Assembly (NCBI RefSeq): GCF_021378075.1
Contig: NZ_JAJUOS010000013.1
Location: 33,644 to 97,643 of the forward strand
DNA: 64,000 bases
Reading direction: 5' to 3'
Source of the DNA: Rhodobacter flavimaris
Lineage (GTDB): Bacteria; Pseudomonadota; Alphaproteobacteria; Rhodobacterales; Rhodobacteraceae
In this document: positions 61,769-64,000 of the stretch, piece by piece
Layout: each line of letters begins with the position of its first letter
Numbering within the stretch: the first letter of the stretch is position 1
The notes under the pieces: model-generated
Told to the model about the DNA's origin: nothing
What the model saw: the letters and a program-made list of their open reading frames with translations, nothing else
The model's database searches: none
Program-made: the position numbers and the translations under genes

Positions 61769-61790
61769 GGGTGGCGCCATAGCGCCACCC
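61769..61790. promoter_or_regulatory. GC-rich hairpin between actP-type symporter and DUF294 genes
   Basis: GGGTGGCGC/GCGCCACCC, a 9 bp stem with a CATA loop, 12 bases past the symporter stop. No T tract follows in either direction. It may partly end transcription or protect the symporter mRNA. Confidence 0.6.
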
Positions 61791-61802
61791 AAGCCCAAGC
61801 GC

Positions 61803-63530
61803 TTAGTGGCCGGTGGCCGCGCCAGCGCCTTTCGGGATGCGGATCGACTCGACCAGCTCCTGGACGTCGGCCGGAACTTCGTCGCTCGCATTCGACACGA
61901 AGTAGGCGACGGCGAAGTTGATCGCTGCACCGATCGCGCCGAACGAGGTCGACTTGATCGAGAGGAACAGCGGATCGCTATCCGAGAACGAGGCGGTGTC
62001 GGCCAGGAAGAACCAGCCCTTGTGCAGGAAGATGTACACAATGGTGCTCAGCAGACCGGCGAGCATACCCGCGACCGCACCCTTCGAGTTGATGCGCTTC
62101 GAGAAGATGCCCATCATCAGCGCCGGGAAGATCGACGAAGCTGCCAGACCGAAGGCCAGAGCCACGGTTTGCGCCGCGAAGCCGGGCGGGTTCAGACCCA
62201 GGTAGGTCGCCACGACGATCGCCACGGCCATCGAGATACGGGCGGCCAGAAGCTCGCCTTTTTCCGAGATGCCCGGGTTGATCTGACCTTTGATCAGGTC
62301 GTGCGACACAGCCGACGAGATTGCCATCAGCAGACCAGCAGCCGTCGACAGAGCGGCAGCCAGACCACCGGCGGCGACCAGCGCGATCACCCAGCCCGGA
62401 AGCTGCGCGATTTCGGGGTTCGCAAGCACCATGATGTCGTTGTTCACGGTCAGTTCGTTGGCGTCTTTCGCACCGACGTAGTTGATCAGGCCATCACCGT
62501 TCTTGTCTTCGAACTTGAGAAGACCGGTCTTCTCCCAGTTCTTGACCCAGTCGGGACGGGCTTCATAGGACAGCGGAGCCGCCTGCACGCCTTCCGGGTA
62601 CACGGTGTTGATCAGGTTCATACGCGCCATGGCCGCAACAGCCGGAGCCGTCAGGTAGAGCAGCGCGATGAAGACCAGCGCCCAGCCAGCCGACGAACGG
62701 GCGTCCGACACTTTCGGCACGGTAAAGAAGCGCACGATAACGTGCGGCAGACCTGCGGTACCGATCATCAGCGACACGGTGAACAGGAACATGTTCAGCG
62801 TGGTGTCCGACTGGTTCAGATAGGACTTGAAGCCAAGGTCGGTCACGAGGCCTTCCAGCGTCGTCAGCAGCGGCTGGCCCGAGGTCTTGGCTTCCGAGAA
62901 GAGGCCCAGAGCCGGGATCGGGTTACCGGTCAGGTTGAGCGAGATGAACACCGCCGGGATGGTGTAGGCGATGATCAGAACGACGTACTGGGCAACCTGC
63001 GTGTAGGTGATGCCCTTCATGCCGCCAAGAACGGCATAGGCGAACACGACGGCCGCACCGATGTAGAGACCGGTCGAGGCCTCGACTTCGAGGAAGCGCG
63101 AGAACGCAACGCCAACGCCCGACATCTGGCCGATAACGTAGGTAATCGAGGCGATCAGAAGGCATATAACGGCGATAACGCGCGCGGTACCCGAGTAGAA
63201 GCGATCACCGATGAATTCCGGCACGGTGAACTTGCCGAACTTGCGCAGGTAAGGCGCAAGCAGCATCGCCAGAAGCACGTAGCCACCGGTCCAGCCCATC
63301 AGGTAGGCCGAGGTGTCGTAGCCACCGAAAGCGATGATACCAGCCATCGAGATGAACGACGCGGCCGACATCCAGTCAGCGCCGGTCGCCATACCGTTCA
63401 GAACCGGGTGAACGCCGCCGCCGGCAGCGTAGAATTCTGCGGTCGAGCCGGCACGGGCCCAGATCGCGATCCCGAAGTAAAGCGCGAAGGTCGCACCCAC
63501 CACGAGAAGGTTGAGGGTAAACTGATCCAT
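61803..63530 (-). CDS. Sodium/solute symporter, ActP-type (acetate/cation)
   Basis: 575 residues with about thirteen membrane helices of the SSS (SLC5) family and signatures DWMSAASFISMAGIIAFGGYD, RRFFTVPKVSDARSSAGWAL-like loop regions and a sodium-site region. A longer periplasmic loop (about residues 310-380, KFEDKNGDGLINYVGAKD) resembles an EF-hand-like insert. Together with the DUF4212 small subunit it fits the VC_2705-type two-part symporters, which probably import acetate or related monocarboxylates. The start at 63530 is an ATG. Confidence 0.9.
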   Translation of the reverse strand: MDQFTLNLLVVGATFALYFGIAIWARAGSTAEFYAAGGGVHPVLNGMATGADWMSAASFISMAGIIAFGGYDTSAYLMGWTGGYVLLAMLLAPYLRKFGKFTVPEFIGDRFYSGTARVIAVICLLIASITYVIGQMSGVGVAFSRFLEVEASTGLYIGAAVVFAYAVLGGMKGITYTQVAQYVVLIIAYTIPAVFISLNLTGNPIPALGLFSEAKTSGQPLLTTLEGLVTDLGFKSYLNQSDTTLNMFLFTVSLMIGTAGLPHVIVRFFTVPKVSDARSSAGWALVFIALLYLTAPAVAAMARMNLINTVYPEGVQAAPLSYEARPDWVKNWEKTGLLKFEDKNGDGLINYVGAKDANELTVNNDIMVLANPEIAQLPGWVIALVAAGGLAAALSTAAGLLMAISSAVSHDLIKGQINPGISEKGELLAARISMAVAIVVATYLGLNPPGFAAQTVALAFGLAASSIFPALMMGIFSKRINSKGAVAGMLAGLLSTIVYIFLHKGWFFLADTASFSDSDPLFLSIKSTSFGAIGAAINFAVAYFVSNASDEVPADVQELVESIRIPKGAGAATGH

Positions 63531-63545
63531 TGTCCCTGCTCTCCC

Positions 63546-63803
63546 TTATTCTTCCACGCCGTGTTCTTTATCCAGTTTGTTCATGCGCGCGGCATAAGCA
63601 AAAATCAGGATCAAGAAGACGATGATCGAACCCTGCTGGGCGAACCAGAAGCCCAGATCAGTACCACCAACACCGATGCCCGAAAGCATCGGGCGCAGAA
63701 GGATGCCAAGACCGAACGAGCTGACGAACCAGATCACCAGATACAGCTGGATGGTCCGGATATTCGCTCTCCAGTAGGCATTGGACGAAGATTTGTCCGC
63801 CAT
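63546..63803 (-). CDS. DUF4212 symporter small subunit
   Basis: 85 residues with two transmembrane helices (about 22-44 and 55-75), YWRANIRTIQLYLVIWFVSSFGLGILL and FWFAQQGSIIVFLILIFAYA. DUF4212 is the small subunit of ActP-like symporters. It is the first gene of the operon, 15 bases before the symporter. The ATG at 63803 is preceded by AGGGAG-like sequence. Confidence 0.9.
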   Translation of the reverse strand: MADKSSSNAYWRANIRTIQLYLVIWFVSSFGLGILLRPMLSGIGVGGTDLGFWFAQQGSIIVFLILIFAYAARMNKLDKEHGVEE

Positions 63804-63832
63804 AAGCGTAACTCCCTGTTTTTATTCCTCCG

Positions 63833-63855
63833 AAACGGGCCCAGAGCAGGCCCGT
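63833..63855 (-). terminator. Terminator-like hairpin between adk and DUF4212
   Basis: ACGGGCC/GGCCCGT arms (7 bp, 7-base loop) with TTT on the minus strand side, 13 bases past the adk stop. A weak T tract makes partial readthrough likely. Confidence 0.55.
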
Positions 63856-63868
63856 CCCTTCCCCCAAA

Positions 63869-64000
63869 TTAAGCCGATACGCGCTCCACGATCGACCCTA
63901 GACCCGAGGCGATTTCGTCGATGTTACCCATCGCGTCGATCTTCTCGAGCACGCCGAGGGCCCCGTAGTGGGCGATCAGCGGTGCCGTCTGGGCGTGGTA
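63869..64000 (-). CDS. adk: Adenylate kinase, C-terminal fragment at window edge
   Basis: The last 43 codons on the minus strand read YHAQTAPLIAHYGALGVLEKID and end in ERVSA. The YHxQTxPLIxYY stretch is the conserved C-terminal part of adenylate kinase after the LID domain. The rest of the gene lies beyond the right edge. Confidence 0.9.
   Translation of the reverse strand, partial: YHAQTAPLIAHYGALGVLEKIDAMGNIDEIASGLGSIVERVSA

Overview
The window is a high-GC chromosomal segment from an alphaproteobacterium, most likely of the Rhodobacteraceae (Rhodobacterales). Pointers are a GapR-type nucleoid protein, the complex I accessory subunit NDUFA12 next to an MlaD-like MCE protein and a DUF2155 protein, FnrL-type boxes, a PuuD-type urate hydroxylase, and the DUF4212/ActP/DUF294/exonuclease gene order. 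No phage, insertion sequence or CRISPR array was recognised. The sequence starts in an intergenic region and ends inside adk.

Layout. 1-14 kb is an accessory block for nitrogenous osmolyte or amine use: a DapA-family lyase, an aldehyde dehydrogenase, an FAD amine oxidase and a LysR regulator, then a betaine-type ABC importer with two permeases, a GlxA/AraC-type regulator, and a dimethylglycine dehydrogenase-like FAD/GcvT protein divergent from an XRE-cupin repressor. A tRNA-Thr(TGT) closes the block. 14.4-22 kb holds mixed genes: an iron-type ABC permease, a sulfotransferase-like unknown, GapR, a degenerate FadB-like protein, a DksA-type zinc finger protein divergent from a YeeE/YedE pair across an FNR-type box, and a FliM/FliN-like protein. 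22-28.8 kb holds a three-gene SLC5-histidine kinase/response-regulator operon, a ScfR/RamB-like regulator, a 48-residue lipoprotein and an MscS channel.

28.9-40 kb is a reductive pyrimidine degradation locus: PreT/PreA, dihydropyrimidinase, an N-carbamoyl-beta-alanine hydrolase-like enzyme, an NMT1-type ABC importer and two RutR-like TetR regulators. Two RutR-like operators precede the hydrolase operon and a different palindrome precedes preT. 40-46 kb is mostly housekeeping: accBC, aat, DUF2155, an MlaD-like protein, NDUFA12, clpX, clpP. 46.3-51 kb is a ureide pathway from urate to glyoxylate (PuuD, UraH, a PuuE-UraD fusion, ureidoglycine aminohydrolase, ureidoglycolate lyase), followed by a sugar epimerase and a glycerate 2-kinase that can take glyoxylate-derived glycerate into central metabolism. 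The allantoate-hydrolysing step has no dedicated gene here.

53-64 kb carries a periplasmic 5'-nucleotidase, a DUF952 protein, pyrD and an ArsC-like protein. Then comes a minus-strand operon: DUF4212, an ActP-type symporter, a cNMP/CBS/DUF294 protein, an unknown membrane protein, a lone receiver, and a membrane-anchored pseudokinase fused to a DEDDh exonuclease. The last item is the most unusual architecture in the window. Overall the genes describe a heterotroph scavenging nitrogen from betaines, pyrimidines and purines.
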